Source of the DNA: Streptomyces rhizosphaerihabitans
Lineage (GTDB): Bacteria > Actinomycetota > Actinomycetes > Streptomycetales > Streptomycetaceae
Assembly (NCBI RefSeq): GCF_025399795.1
Contig: NZ_JAODTZ010000056.1
Span: 1 to 64,000 of the forward strand
Direction: 5' to 3'
DNA: 64,000 nt
Positions 8,385-16,405 of the stretch are shown here, piece after piece. The notes under the pieces are model-generated. The model was not told the DNA's origin, ran no database searches, and was given only the letters and a program-made list of their open reading frames with translations. Each line of letters starts with the position of its first letter. The first letter of the stretch is position 1. Both the position numbers and the translations under genes were made by a program.

Positions 8385-9278
8385 TCATGCGGCCACCGAG
8401 GTGTAGTGCGAGGCGTCGCCCGCGATCGAGTAGCTCTCCTTGCCCTCGATGCCGACCGGCACGTCACCGGCGACCGTCACACGGTGCAGGCGGCGCGGCT
8501 GACCGTCGTAGTTGTCGATCGCGTAGTGCTGGGTGATCCGGTTGTCGAACAGGACCAGCTGGTTCGGGGACCAGCGCCAGCGCAGGATGTTCTCGGGCCG
8601 GGTCACGTACGACTGGAGCAGGTCGAGGATCTTGCGGGACTCGCCCACCGACAGCCCGGCGATCCGCTGGGCGAACCCGCCGATGAACAGCCCGCGTTCA
8701 CCGGTCAGCGGGTGGACCCGGACGACCGGGTGGGCGGTGCGGAACTTGATGGACGTGAACTGGGCCCGCTGCGCGGCTTGTTCCTCGTCGATGTTCTCGT
8801 CCGGTACCGCGTAGTCGTAGTCGTTGGTGTGCTCGGCCCACAGGGTGTCGGCGAGCGCGCGGAGCGGTTCGGGCAGATCGCGGTAGGCGGCCGCGGAGTT
8901 GGCGATGAGCGTCTCACCGCCGTACGGCGGGACGGTGATGCTGCGCAGGGTGCTGGCCTGCGGAGGGTTGAGCACGAAGGTCACGTCGGTGTGCCAGTGG
9001 TTGGCGCGGCCCCGCTCGCTGTCCACGGGCAGCACGTTCGGGGCGCCGTCCACGGCGGGCACGGTGGGGTGCGCGGTGGTGAGGTCGCCGAAGTGGCGCG
9101 CGAAGGCCTGCTGGCCCTCGTCGTCCAGGTCGACGTCGTCGAAGACCAGCGCCTTGTGCTGGTTGAGGGCGGTACGCAGGGCGGCGGCGGTGACGTCGTC
9201 CAAGGGCTTGGAGATGTCGACGCCGGCGACACGGGCACCGATGTGCGCGGTGACCTTCTGGATCTCGATGTCGGTCAT
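8385..9278 (-). CDS. TauD/TfdA-family Fe(II)/2-oxoglutarate dioxygenase (taurine or alkylsulfonate type)
   Basis: The 297-residue enzyme oxidises the carbon next to a sulfonate or sulfate group, releasing sulfite or sulfate for cysteine synthesis. The iron facial triad is visible as His96 and Asp98 (NHWHTDVTF) and His251 (RITQHYAIDN), with the 2-oxoglutarate-binding Arg near 266 (RRLHRVTV). The ATG at 9278 is preceded by AAAGGACCC. It is the last gene of the five-gene sulfonate operon and is followed by a terminator. The spacer upstream of the ATG carries a GCAGTG hexamer run. Whether the substrate is taurine, an alkyl sulfate or another organosulfur compound is open. Confidence 0.93.
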   Translation of the reverse strand: MTDIEIQKVTAHIGARVAGVDISKPLDDVTAAALRTALNQHKALVFDDVDLDDEGQQAFARHFGDLTTAHPTVPAVDGAPNVLPVDSERGRANHWHTDVTFVLNPPQASTLRSITVPPYGGETLIANSAAAYRDLPEPLRALADTLWAEHTNDYDYAVPDENIDEEQAAQRAQFTSIKFRTAHPVVRVHPLTGERGLFIGGFAQRIAGLSVGESRKILDLLQSYVTRPENILRWRWSPNQLVLFDNRITQHYAIDNYDGQPRRLHRVTVAGDVPVGIEGKESYSIAGDASHYTSVAA

Positions 9279-9315
9279 GGGTGCGGGTCCTTTCGGAACG
9301 GCGGATCGGACAGGA

Positions 9316-9343
9316 GCAGTGGCAGTGGCAGTGGCAGTGGCAG
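9316..9343. repeat. Hexanucleotide tandem repeat (GCAGTG) in the operon spacer
   Basis: About 4.5 copies of GCAGTG lie in the 110-base gap between the monooxygenase stop and the tauD start. The stretch is followed by a G/A-rich run. It may be slippage-prone. Confidence 0.7.
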
Positions 9344-9388
9344 GGAGGGGGAGGGGGGAAGAGGAAGGGGAAGGAGACGTGCGCGGGT

Positions 9389-10777
9389 TCAGGCGGTTGC
9401 GGTTGCGGTTGCGGAGGCGGGAGTGGAGGCGGGTGCGGTGGTCGGGGACGGGATCGCGTACTGGTTGGCCGGCCGGGGGAGGCCGTAGCGCTCCCGCAGG
9501 GTCTGCCGGGGCCCGTACTCCCGGCGGAGCAGGCCCCGGTCGCGCAGGATCGGCACCACGTGGTCCACAAAGAGGTCGAGGCCGGAGGGCAGCACGGCGG
9601 GCATGATGTTGAAGCCGTCGGCGGCGCCCCGCAGGAACCACTCCTCGATCGCGTCGGCGACCTGCTCGGGCGTGCCGGCGAAGGTCAGATGGCCCCGCCC
9701 GCCGCCGAGCCGGCCGATCAGCTCGCGCACGGTCAGCCGCTCGCGCCTGGCCAGCTCCACGACGAGGGTGTAGCGGCTCTTGGCCCCCTCGATCGCGCTC
9801 TCCGGCGGCAGATCGGCGGGCAGCTGTGCGTCGAGGCCGAGGGTGCCCGGCTCCAGGCGCAGCAGATGCTCCAGGCGGTTCAGCCCGTGCTCGTGGACGA
9901 TGTGGTCCTCCAGGACACGTTCGTGGGCGCGCGCCTCCGCCTCCGTCGAGCCGATGACCGGGACGATGCCGGGCAGGACCTTGATGTGGTCCGGGTCCCG
10001 GCCGGCCCGTGCGGTACGGGACTTGAGGTCGGCGTAGAAGTCCTGGGCGTCCGCCAGGGTCTGCTGGGCGGTGAACACCGCTTCCGCGTACCGGGCCGCG
10101 AACCGCTTGCCGTCCTCCGACGAGCCCGCCTGCACGAGGAGCGGGTAACCCTGCGGTGTGCGGGGCACGTTGAGGGGGCCGTCGACGCTGAAGTACGTCC
10201 CCTTGTGGCGCGCGGGATGGATCTTGCCGGGGTTGCCCCAGACGCCCGCCGCCTTGTCGGCGACGACCAGGTCGTCCTCCCAGCTGTCCCAGAGCTTGAG
10301 CGCCACGTCCAGGAACTCGGCGGCGCGCTCGTAGCGGGTGGCGTGCGCCGGCTCCTCGTCGAGACCGAAGTTGCGGGCGGCCTCCGCCCCCGCGGTGGTG
10401 ACGATGTTCCAGCCCGCGCGGCCACCGCTGATGTGATCCAGGGAGGCGAATCTGCGGGCCAGGTTGTAGGGGGAGTTGTAGGAGGTGGAGGCGGTGGCGA
10501 TCAGGCCGATGTGCTCGGTGGCCGTGGCCAGCGCGGTGAGCAGGGTGATGGGTTCGAGGGCACCGGACGGGCGCTGGCCCACGCTGTTGAAGAGGACCGG
10601 GCCGTCGGCGAGGAAGAGGGAGTCGAAGGTGCCGCGTTCCGCGATCCGGGCGAGACGTACGTAGTGGGCCGTCTCGACATGGGCGTACGGGTCGCTCTCC
10701 GGGAGCCGCCAGGAGGCCTCGTGGTGGCCGGTGTTCATCAGGAAGGCGTTGAGGTGGAGCCGGCGCGGACTGGTCAC
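9389..10777 (-). CDS. FMN-dependent LLM-class monooxygenase (NtaA/SnaA/DszA/DmoA family)
   Basis: The 462-residue protein begins (GTG 10777) TSPRRLHLNAFLMNTGHHE and continues with YVRLARIAERGTFDSLFLAD, the hallmark of the NtaA/DszA/DmoA branch of luciferase-like monooxygenases, which is longer than SsuD. Flavin-binding segments such as GWNIVTT and YPLLVQAGSSE are present. These enzymes take FMNH2 from a separate reductase and cleave C-S or C-N bonds; the sulfonate transport context points to an organosulfur substrate. The start overlaps the ATPase stop as GTGA, indicating translational coupling. The C-terminus ends in an (Ala-Thr)n tail encoded by a short tandem repeat. Confidence 0.93.
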   Translation of the reverse strand: MTSPRRLHLNAFLMNTGHHEASWRLPESDPYAHVETAHYVRLARIAERGTFDSLFLADGPVLFNSVGQRPSGALEPITLLTALATATEHIGLIATASTSYNSPYNLARRFASLDHISGGRAGWNIVTTAGAEAARNFGLDEEPAHATRYERAAEFLDVALKLWDSWEDDLVVADKAAGVWGNPGKIHPARHKGTYFSVDGPLNVPRTPQGYPLLVQAGSSEDGKRFAARYAEAVFTAQQTLADAQDFYADLKSRTARAGRDPDHIKVLPGIVPVIGSTEAEARAHERVLEDHIVHEHGLNRLEHLLRLEPGTLGLDAQLPADLPPESAIEGAKSRYTLVVELARRERLTVRELIGRLGGGRGHLTFAGTPEQVADAIEEWFLRGAADGFNIMPAVLPSGLDLFVDHVVPILRDRGLLRREYGPRQTLRERYGLPRPANQYAIPSPTTAPASTPASATATATA

Positions 10778-11697
10778 GGGTGCTTCTCCTTCCGGTGCGC
10801 GGACACGTCGTGCCCGGCGACGCCGACCGCCGTTCCGTCCGGCCCTGCGGCGACGTCGTTTGCCGTTCCGCCCGGTCCTGCGGCGGGCTGTGCCGTCGCT
10901 CGGTCCGGTTCCGCGGCGGGGTGTGCCGCCGTTCCTCCGCGTTCCGATGCCTCCGCTGGTCCTGTCACGTCCTCGGTCACCCCGAGGGCGTTCAGCAGGC
11001 GGTCGCGGTACTCGCCGAGCAGCGGATCGCGGTACGAGCGGGGATGCGGGCGGTCGATGGCCAGGTCGAGGCCGATACGTCCGTGGTCGAGCACGAGCAC
11101 CCGGTCGGCCAGCACGATCGCCTCGTCCACGTCGTGCGTGACGAGCAGCACCGACGGCCGGTGGCGCTCCCACAGCTCGCGCAGCAGTACGTGCATCCGG
11201 ATCCGGGTGAGCGCGTCCAGCGCCCCGAACGGTTCGTCCGCCAGCAGCAGTTCGGGTTCCCGTACGAGCGAACGGGCCAGGGCGGCACGTTGCGCCTCCC
11301 CGCCCGACAGCTCGTTGGGCCAGGCCCGTTCGCGTCCCGCGAGTCCTACCTCGGCGAGGGCCGAGCGCCCCTTCTCCGCCGCCTCACGGCCGTCCGTGCC
11401 GAGCAGGACGTTGTCGAGGACCCGGCGCCAGGGCAGCAGCCGGGAGTCCTGGAAGACGACGGACACCCTGTCCGGGGCGGTGAGCCGCCCGCTCCCGGCG
11501 ACGCCGTGATCGAGGCCGGCGATGGCGCGCAGCAGCGTGCTCTTGCCGGAGCCGCTGTGTCCGAGCAGGGCGGTGAACTGGCCCGCCGGGAGGTCGAGGT
11601 CGATTCCGTCGAGGACCGTACGCCCCTCGAACGACCTGGTGAGACCACGCAGTCGGACTGTGTGGGAACGGGTCAGCTGCTGAGTGTGCGTCGCCAC
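10774..11697 (-). CDS. ssuB: ABC transporter ATPase, nitrate/sulfonate/taurine type (SsuB-like)
   Basis: The 307-residue ATPase energises sulfonate uptake. Visible motifs are Walker A GHSGSGKST, the Q-loop FQDSRLLPW typical of the SsuB/TauB family, the signature LSGGEAQRAALAR, Walker B LLLADEP and the H-loop LLVTHDVDEA. About 70 Ala/Gly/Pro-rich residues after the ABC domain are an unusual C-terminal tail. The GTG start at 11697 lies inside the end of the permease gene (25-base overlap), and the stop overlaps the next start, so the three genes are tightly coupled. Confidence 0.95.
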   Translation of the reverse strand: MATHTQQLTRSHTVRLRGLTRSFEGRTVLDGIDLDLPAGQFTALLGHSGSGKSTLLRAIAGLDHGVAGSGRLTAPDRVSVVFQDSRLLPWRRVLDNVLLGTDGREAAEKGRSALAEVGLAGRERAWPNELSGGEAQRAALARSLVREPELLLADEPFGALDALTRIRMHVLLRELWERHRPSVLLVTHDVDEAIVLADRVLVLDHGRIGLDLAIDRPHPRSYRDPLLGEYRDRLLNALGVTEDVTGPAEASERGGTAAHPAAEPDRATAQPAAGPGGTANDVAAGPDGTAVGVAGHDVSAHRKEKHP

Positions 11698-12758
11698 GAC
11701 AGCACCTTTCGTTCGATGAGACGAACCGCGCTGTCGGAGACGAGCCCGAAGATGCCGTAGATCAGCAGGCCGACGAGGATGATGTCGGTCCGGCCGTAGT
11801 TCTGGGCCTGGAACATCATGTAGCCGAGGCCGCTGGTGGCGTTGATCTGCTCCAGGACGACCAGGGAGAGCCAGGAGGCGGTCACCCCGAGCCGCAGTCC
11901 GACGAAGAAGCCGGGCAGGGCGCCGGGGATCACGATCTCCCGGACGAAGCGGAGCCTCGACAGCCCCTGGACCTCGGCGAGTTCCACATACCGGTGGTCG
12001 ATGCCGGACAGGGCGGAGTGCAGGTTCAGGTAGATCGGGATGTAGACGACGATGGCGATGATCGCGATCTTGAAGGTCTCGCCGATGCCGAGCCAGAGGA
12101 TGAACAGCGGGATCAGACCGAGGGTCGGGATCGCCCGGTTGAGCTGCACGGTCCCGTCGATCAGCGCCTCCCCGACCCGGCTGAGCCCGGACGCGAGGGC
12201 GAGGACGACTCCGGCGGTCAGGCCGAACCCGAATCCGTATCCCGCGCGCTCCAGGGACGTCAGCACATCTGTGGGCAGGGTGCCGTCGGTCCACAGATGA
12301 CCGGTGGTCCTGAGCACAGTCCAGGGCGCGGGGATCGCGCCGGGATCCAGTTGTCCGGCGGCGGACGCGACGGCCCACAGCGCGAGGAACAGCGCCGGGC
12401 CGATCAGCCGGGAGGCGGGCAGCCGCTTGCCGGGCGCGAGGCCGCGGCGCCGGGGACGAGGAGACCGACGGAACCGACGACTGTCGGCCTTGGTTTCGAC
12501 CGCCTCGGCTCCGTCCGCCTCGGTCGCGACCGGTGCGGGCGGGGCGGGGGCCGCGGCCGGCCCGGTGCCGGTGCTCGTGTCGGCTGCGGTTCCGGTTCCG
12601 GTTCCGGTTCCGGCGTCGGCGTCGGTGGGCGAGGTGGGGATCGAGTCGGTGACGGATACGGAGGTGGAGGCGGGGGTGGGGGCGGCTTCGTCCGTGATAG
12701 CGGTCGACGGTGTGTCGGAGGCCGCGTTCCTGGTCGTGGTCGTGGTCCTGGTCGTCAT
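11673..12758 (-). CDS. ssuC: ABC transporter permease, sulfonate type (SsuC-like), with low-complexity N-terminal extension
   Basis: The 361-residue protein has a normal SsuC membrane domain (residues ~105-350) that starts at RLIGPALFLALWAVAS and includes the cytoplasmic EAA-type loop ELAEVQGLSRLRFVREIVIPGALPGFFVG. The first ~100 residues are atypical: Thr/Ala/Pro-rich with a GTGTGTGT run encoded by a hexamer repeat, then a basic patch (RRSPRPRRRG). The ATG at 12758 has AGAGGTG 6 nt upstream and lies 5 bases after the binding-protein stop. I infer import of sulfonates across the cytoplasmic membrane together with the flanking genes. Confidence 0.94.
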   Translation of the reverse strand: MTTRTTTTTRNAASDTPSTAITDEAAPTPASTSVSVTDSIPTSPTDADAGTGTGTGTAADTSTGTGPAAAPAPPAPVATEADGAEAVETKADSRRFRRSPRPRRRGLAPGKRLPASRLIGPALFLALWAVASAAGQLDPGAIPAPWTVLRTTGHLWTDGTLPTDVLTSLERAGYGFGFGLTAGVVLALASGLSRVGEALIDGTVQLNRAIPTLGLIPLFILWLGIGETFKIAIIAIVVYIPIYLNLHSALSGIDHRYVELAEVQGLSRLRFVREIVIPGALPGFFVGLRLGVTASWLSLVVLEQINATSGLGYMMFQAQNYGRTDIILVGLLIYGIFGLVSDSAVRLIERKVLSWRRTLSS

Positions 12759-12763
12759 GGCCG

Positions 12764-13864
12764 TCACCTCTGGTATTCCGCGGGTACGGACTTCGCCGCG
12801 ATGGCCTCGAAGCGCCGGTCGAAGAGCGAGTCGACCTTGAACTCCTTCACGAAGCCGCCCTCCGCCAGCAGATCGGCGGTCTCCTGCTCCCATTTGACGG
12901 CCTCGTCCCAACTCGGCGGGAACAGCGGCTTGTTGGCGAGTGCGGTGATCGACTGTGCCTGTGCGAGGGTGAGGTTCTGCGTCTTGACGTAGAACTCCTT
13001 GTTCCAGGCGTCGGGGTGCTCGTAGGCCCATACCTGGCCCTTGGCCCAGCGCGGGATGTACGCGGCGACCGCTGCCGCCTTCGCGCGGTCGGCCAGCACC
13101 GAGGCCGGCGCCCAGAGCAGGTTGAGCAGGTCCACCACGTCGGTGTCGATGGTGTGGGCGCCCTTGGGCCCGTACTGCTTGAGGTAGGCCGGTGCCTGGC
13201 TGTTGGCGAGCGGGGCGACATCCACCTGGCCCGCCTGGAGCGCGGTGAGGAACTGGTTGCTGGTCAGCGGTACGAGGGTCACGTCGCCGTAGGCGATGCC
13301 GGCCTGCTTCAGGGCGCGCAGCAGGACGACACCCTGTGCCTGGCCCTGCGAGAAGGCCAGTTTCCTGCCCTTGAAGTCCTGTACGTCATGGATGTCGCTG
13401 CCGGGCTTGGTGGCGAACAGATAGTTGGGCTTGCGGGTGATGTTGATCGCGACGATCTTCGCGTCGAAGCCCTGGAAGTGCGCCTGGATCGGCGGGATGC
13501 CCGCGTTGTTCCCGACGTCCAGGGACTTGGCGCGGAAGGCGTTGATGACATCGGGACCGGCACCGATGTTCACCCAGTCGGAGACGGTGAACGGCAGACC
13601 GGACAGCCCCGCCAGCTTGAACTGCAGTTGCTGGACGCCTTGGTACGAGGCGACCGTGAGCTTGGTCCCCCGCGGCACCTTGCCGGACAGGGGCGCCGAT
13701 ATGTCCCCCTGGGACCGGGCGTCGGCCGCATCGGCACCGGCGCAACCGCTCAGCCCCGCCGCCGCGGCGACACCGAGCAGGGAGGACAGGAACACGCGCC
13801 GGTCGACACCGGACCTGGAGGGGGACGAGGAGGACAAGGGGGAAGGCGGGGACAGTGGTGGCAT
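12764..13864 (-). CDS. ssuA: Sulfonate/nitrate/taurine ABC transporter substrate-binding lipoprotein (SsuA-like)
   Basis: The 366-residue protein begins with a combined twin-arginine and lipoprotein signal: DRRVFLSSLL followed by the lipobox LSGC, so it should be exported folded and anchored by the cysteine. The mature part fits the NMT1/SsuA family (LTVASYQGVQQLQFKLAGL; DVGNNAGIPPIQAHFQG). The ATG at 13864 is preceded by GGAG at 8 nt, which decides against the upstream TTG. It is the first structural gene of the operon and is separated from its leader peptide by about 400 bases of untranslated leader. Confidence 0.94.
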   Translation of the reverse strand: MPPLSPPSPLSSSSPSRSGVDRRVFLSSLLGVAAAAGLSGCAGADAADARSQGDISAPLSGKVPRGTKLTVASYQGVQQLQFKLAGLSGLPFTVSDWVNIGAGPDVINAFRAKSLDVGNNAGIPPIQAHFQGFDAKIVAINITRKPNYLFATKPGSDIHDVQDFKGRKLAFSQGQAQGVVLLRALKQAGIAYGDVTLVPLTSNQFLTALQAGQVDVAPLANSQAPAYLKQYGPKGAHTIDTDVVDLLNLLWAPASVLADRAKAAAVAAYIPRWAKGQVWAYEHPDAWNKEFYVKTQNLTLAQAQSITALANKPLFPPSWDEAVKWEQETADLLAEGGFVKEFKVDSLFDRRFEAIAAKSVPAEYQR

Positions 13865-13955
13865 GGAAGGACTCCAGGGTTCCAAGTGGCGGGAGGGCGC
13901 GCGGAGTTCCGGGCAGGGCGAAGCCGGAACGAAGCGAGGCGCGCCGATGGGGGCA

Positions 13956-13970
13956 CACGCCGATGGCGTG
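13956..13970 (-). promoter_or_regulatory. Short perfect hairpin in the ssuA leader RNA
   Basis: CACGCC-GAT-GGCGTG forms a six-pair stem with a three-base loop about 90 bases before the ssuA start. It may be part of an attenuator. The rest of the 13865-14267 leader shows no gene. Confidence 0.35.
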
Positions 13971-14187
13971 CCTGAGAGGACGAGCCGACCGGGGGCGACG
14001 ACAGCCGGACGGTCCGCGCGGGCGACGTCGGTCGGATCGGTCCTCGGTGCGCCGACGGCCGACTGAACCTTCTGGGCTGCGAAGGCCGGTCGATCTTCCG
14101 CGTGACGGCGTGAGGCGCGACGGCGTGAGCGCGTGACGGCGGCCGATCGGTTTCCAGGGCGAAGGGCGCCGAGTGAACCTCAGCGCT

Positions 14188-14228
14188 TCAACGGGATCAG
14201 CCTGTCAACGGGATCAGCCTGTCAATGG
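14188..14228. repeat. 17-bp tandem repeat in the ssuA leader
   Basis: The unit TCAACGGGATCAGCCTG occurs twice exactly and starts a third time. It lies between the leader peptide stop and ssuA. On the transcribed strand it repeats a TTGACA-like hexamer, so it could hold alternative promoters or be slippage-derived. Confidence 0.7.
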
Positions 14229-14267
14229 ACCGGCGTGTCAGCGTGGTCGCGGATCAGCGACAACGGG

Positions 14268-14351
14268 TCAGCAACAACGTGTGCGTGCGACCCGCATCAG
14301 GTCGACCACACGGCACTTGGTGAGCGGAACCTGCACCCGCGCGCTGCTCAT
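14268..14351 (-). CDS. Putative cysteine-responsive leader peptide of the sulfonate operon
   Basis: A 27-residue peptide starts at ATG 14351. It begins MSSARVQVPLTKC, contains RVVDLMRVAR and ends RTRCC before the stop. This matches the short R-x-VDL-x-R peptides annotated as putative leader peptides ahead of sulfur genes in streptomycetes, and is analogous to the polycysteine upstream ORFs of mycobacteria. The tandem cysteine codons directly before the stop would stall ribosomes when Cys-tRNA is scarce. A TTGACA -35 and an 18-base spacer place a -10 box 7 nt before the ATG, so the mRNA is probably leaderless; an AGGAG lies 10 nt upstream but would fall inside the promoter. Confidence 0.7.
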   Translation of the reverse strand: MSSARVQVPLTKCRVVDLMRVARTRCC

Positions 14352-14358
14352 GCACACG

Positions 14359-14388
14359 ATGCTCCTGTCCGGGAACGAGCCCTGTCAA
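14359..14388 (-). promoter_or_regulatory. Promoter of the ssu leader peptide and operon
   Basis: A consensus TTGACA (14383-14388, read on the minus strand), an 18-base spacer and GAGCAT (14359-14364) end 7 nt before the leader peptide ATG. It lies in the 54-base gap after the ROK gene stop. Confidence 0.6.
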
Positions 14389-14405
14389 CATTCCGAGTTT
14401 CTGAA

Positions 14406-15629
14406 TTAATTCGCTCCCGGTGGGGAGCCCGAAGAGCCCGGGCGCGAGCCCGAGGAACCCAGCGGATCGCGGTACAGGACGTCGAGCGCGACCGACCCAC
14501 CCGCCACGGCCAGCACCGAATCCGGGAAACTGGTCGGGACGACCGCGGAGGCCCGCTCCGGTCCCACCGCCTCGCGCAGCGCACCGAGGCAGTCCTCCCG
14601 GTGCACGGCACCGATCTCGGTGACGACGACCGTCTCCGGGTTGAGCACGTCGAGCAGCAGCCGCGCCGCCCGCCCGACCATCCGGGACCGCTCCAGCAGC
14701 AGCCGTACGGCCCGTGGGTCGCCGTCGGCCGCCGCGGAGACCACGTGCAGGGGATTCAAGCCGCCGATGACACCCAGCTCCCTGGCCCGCCGGCTCAGTG
14801 TCCTTTCGCTCAGTTCGGCCTGGAGGCAGCCCGTCCGTCCGCAGTCGCAGCGCTCCGAGCCGCCCGTCAGGGGCAGATGGGCGATCGCCCCGGCCTGCGA
14901 GCGCGGTCCGTAGTGCACCTGGTCGTGGGTGGCGAAGGCGGCATCGACCACATTGCCGACAAAGAGATGCAGCAGGCTCCGGCTTCCCCGGGCTCGCCCG
15001 AACAACCGCTCCCCGTTGACCAACGCCCGTGCGTGGCCGTCCACATGGACCGGCAGTCCCGTGCGCGCCCCGATGGCCTCCCGGACGGCGACATCGCGCC
15101 AGCCCAGCAGCGTGTGCTCCACGATCGTGCCGGAGTCCGGGTCCACCCAGCCGCCGGCCGCCACCCCGATGCCCAGGGCGGTACGGCCGGGGGCGCCGGC
15201 GAAGAGGGCGGCGAGCCCGTCCGCGGCGTTCGCTAGAACGAGTCCCGGCTCGGTGCGGTCGTGCCGGAGACGCTTCTCGGCGACGACCCGCCCGCGCAGA
15301 TCCAGCAGCGCGACGGTCGTGTACGGCACGGCCACGTGCACCCCGCCGACCACGAACTGGGAGCGGTCCAGGTCGACCGGGAGATGCGGCCGCCCGACCC
15401 CGCCCGACCGGCGGGGCGCGGTGGCCTCCCGGATCAGGCCCCGTTCGGTGAACCGGGCGCAGTAGTCGGTCACCGACGCCGGGGAGAGCCCGGTCAGCCG
15501 GGAGATGGTGCTGCGGGCGACCGGCCCGTGCTCCAGCACCGACCGCAGGATCACGCTGGCGCTGGCCCGGCGCCGGTCGAGTACGGGGGAGGGCGGGGAC
15601 GTCGAAGGGGGTGCCACGGTACTGGCCAT
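14406..15629 (-). CDS. ROK-family transcriptional regulator
   Basis: The 407-residue protein has an N-terminal winged helix (ARSTISRLTGLSPASVTDYC) and a C-terminal ROK fold with the zinc motif CDCGRTGCLQAE. The kinase phosphate loop DxGxT is replaced (VVGGVHVAV), so it is a regulator rather than a sugar kinase. GAGG lies 9 nt before the ATG at 15629, which is therefore preferred to the ATG at 15638. It is co-directional with and just upstream of the sulfonate operon, and has a leader peptide of the same family as that operon. I infer control of sulfur or sulfo-sugar use; ROK proteins usually sense sugars. Confidence 0.9.
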   Translation of the reverse strand: MASTVAPPSTSPPSPVLDRRRASASVILRSVLEHGPVARSTISRLTGLSPASVTDYCARFTERGLIREATAPRRSGGVGRPHLPVDLDRSQFVVGGVHVAVPYTTVALLDLRGRVVAEKRLRHDRTEPGLVLANAADGLAALFAGAPGRTALGIGVAAGGWVDPDSGTIVEHTLLGWRDVAVREAIGARTGLPVHVDGHARALVNGERLFGRARGSRSLLHLFVGNVVDAAFATHDQVHYGPRSQAGAIAHLPLTGGSERCDCGRTGCLQAELSERTLSRRARELGVIGGLNPLHVVSAAADGDPRAVRLLLERSRMVGRAARLLLDVLNPETVVVTEIGAVHREDCLGALREAVGPERASAVVPTSFPDSVLAVAGGSVALDVLYRDPLGSSGSRPGSSGSPPGAN

Positions 15630-15676
15630 GGAGTTCATCCTCGGGAGCTGGTCCGGCACTGCGCCGTCACGTACGC

Positions 15677-15699
15677 CACGTCACAACGAATGCGACGTG
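15677..15699 (-). promoter_or_regulatory. Hairpin between leader peptide and ROK gene
   Basis: Nine-base arms CACGTCACA and TGCGACGTG (one wobble pair in RNA) with a five-base loop lie between the leader peptide stop and the ROK ribosome binding site. It is a candidate translational attenuator. Confidence 0.4.
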
Positions 15700-15757
15700 C
15701 GACTGGTGTGGTCCGCTGTGGTCTCGTCGCGGCGAGCCGGATCCGCTCCGCCTCGCC

Positions 15758-15844
15758 TCAGGACGGGCGGCGACAGGTGGCAGTGCCCTGGCGTCGCAGG
15801 TCGACATAGCGACGCGACGCGAAGTTCAGGGCCTGGGGAACCAT
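15758..15844 (-). CDS. Putative cysteine-containing leader peptide of the ROK regulator gene
   Basis: A 28-residue peptide starts at ATG 15844, begins MVPQALNFASRRYVDL and ends GTATCRRPS. The SRRYVDLRR core followed by a late Cys is the same signature as in the leader ahead of ssuA. No Shine-Dalgarno precedes the ATG; instead CTGGCA, an 18-base spacer and TACCCT end exactly 7 nt before it, the same geometry as the other leader. I therefore infer a leaderless attenuation peptide controlling the ROK gene 128 bases downstream. Confidence 0.68.
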   Translation of the reverse strand: MVPQALNFASRRYVDLRRQGTATCRRPS

Positions 15845-15851
15845 GGGGTGA

Positions 15852-15881
15852 AGGGTAGGGGTCGGCCGGGGGACCTGCCAG
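15852..15881 (-). promoter_or_regulatory. Promoter of the ROK leader peptide
   Basis: CTGGCA (15876-15881), an 18-base spacer and TACCCT (15852-15857), minus strand, sit 7 nt before the leader peptide ATG. Confidence 0.5.
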
Positions 15882-16079
15882 GTACGCCCAAGGACCGGAC
15901 AGTCGGGGCACGTTCCCGCTCCGGCCCGCACCGGATCCCGTCGGATCGGCCGGGTCGGCGTCCCCGAGGAGCGCGCGACGCGCATCGCGGGTCCGCAGGC
16001 GCAACGCCCGCCGGACGCGAGGGGCGCACCTCGGCCCGGAGGCGGACGCGGACGCGGAGGTGTAGATGGAGGCGGAGAT

Positions 16080-16127
16080 GGACTCGGGGTTGGAGACGGG
16101 GTTGGAGACGGAGTTGGAGACGGGGTT
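16080..16127. repeat. 12-bp tandem repeat
   Basis: Four copies of GGAGACGGGGTT, two of them with changes, lie in the non-coding stretch between the ROK leader promoter and bioY. Surrounding sequence (16045-16152) is GGAG/GGCG-rich. I see no gene between 15882 and 16508. Confidence 0.7.
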
Positions 16128-16289
16128 AGGGGCGGAGATGGAGGCGGAGTGCTCGCAGGGGTGACGGGCTGCGGTCCGGCGGCGGGAGGGCCCGGCGGGC
16201 CGGCGCCGCGTAAGCCCGGTGAGGGTCGGGCGGAGGCCGACGCCGCGCAAGTCTCTTTGGTGAGTCTCCACAGTCCCGGCCCCGAACCG

Positions 16290-16321
16290 TTCCGTAACGG
16301 AAACGACGTCACCTCAGTGAC
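16290..16321. promoter_or_regulatory. Two adjacent palindromes upstream of bioY
   Basis: TTCCGT-A-ACGGAA (16290-16302) and GTCAC-CTCA-GTGAC (16308-16321) lie next to each other about 190 bases before bioY. They look like operator half-sites for dimeric regulators. I cannot assign the protein. Confidence 0.4.
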
Positions 16322-16405
16322 CAGCATCACCTCGGCACAGGTGTACCGGGCACTCTTTGTAAGGAGCCCACCAATCTCCGGATCCGCGCTTTGTCGAGCA
16401 CTGAC

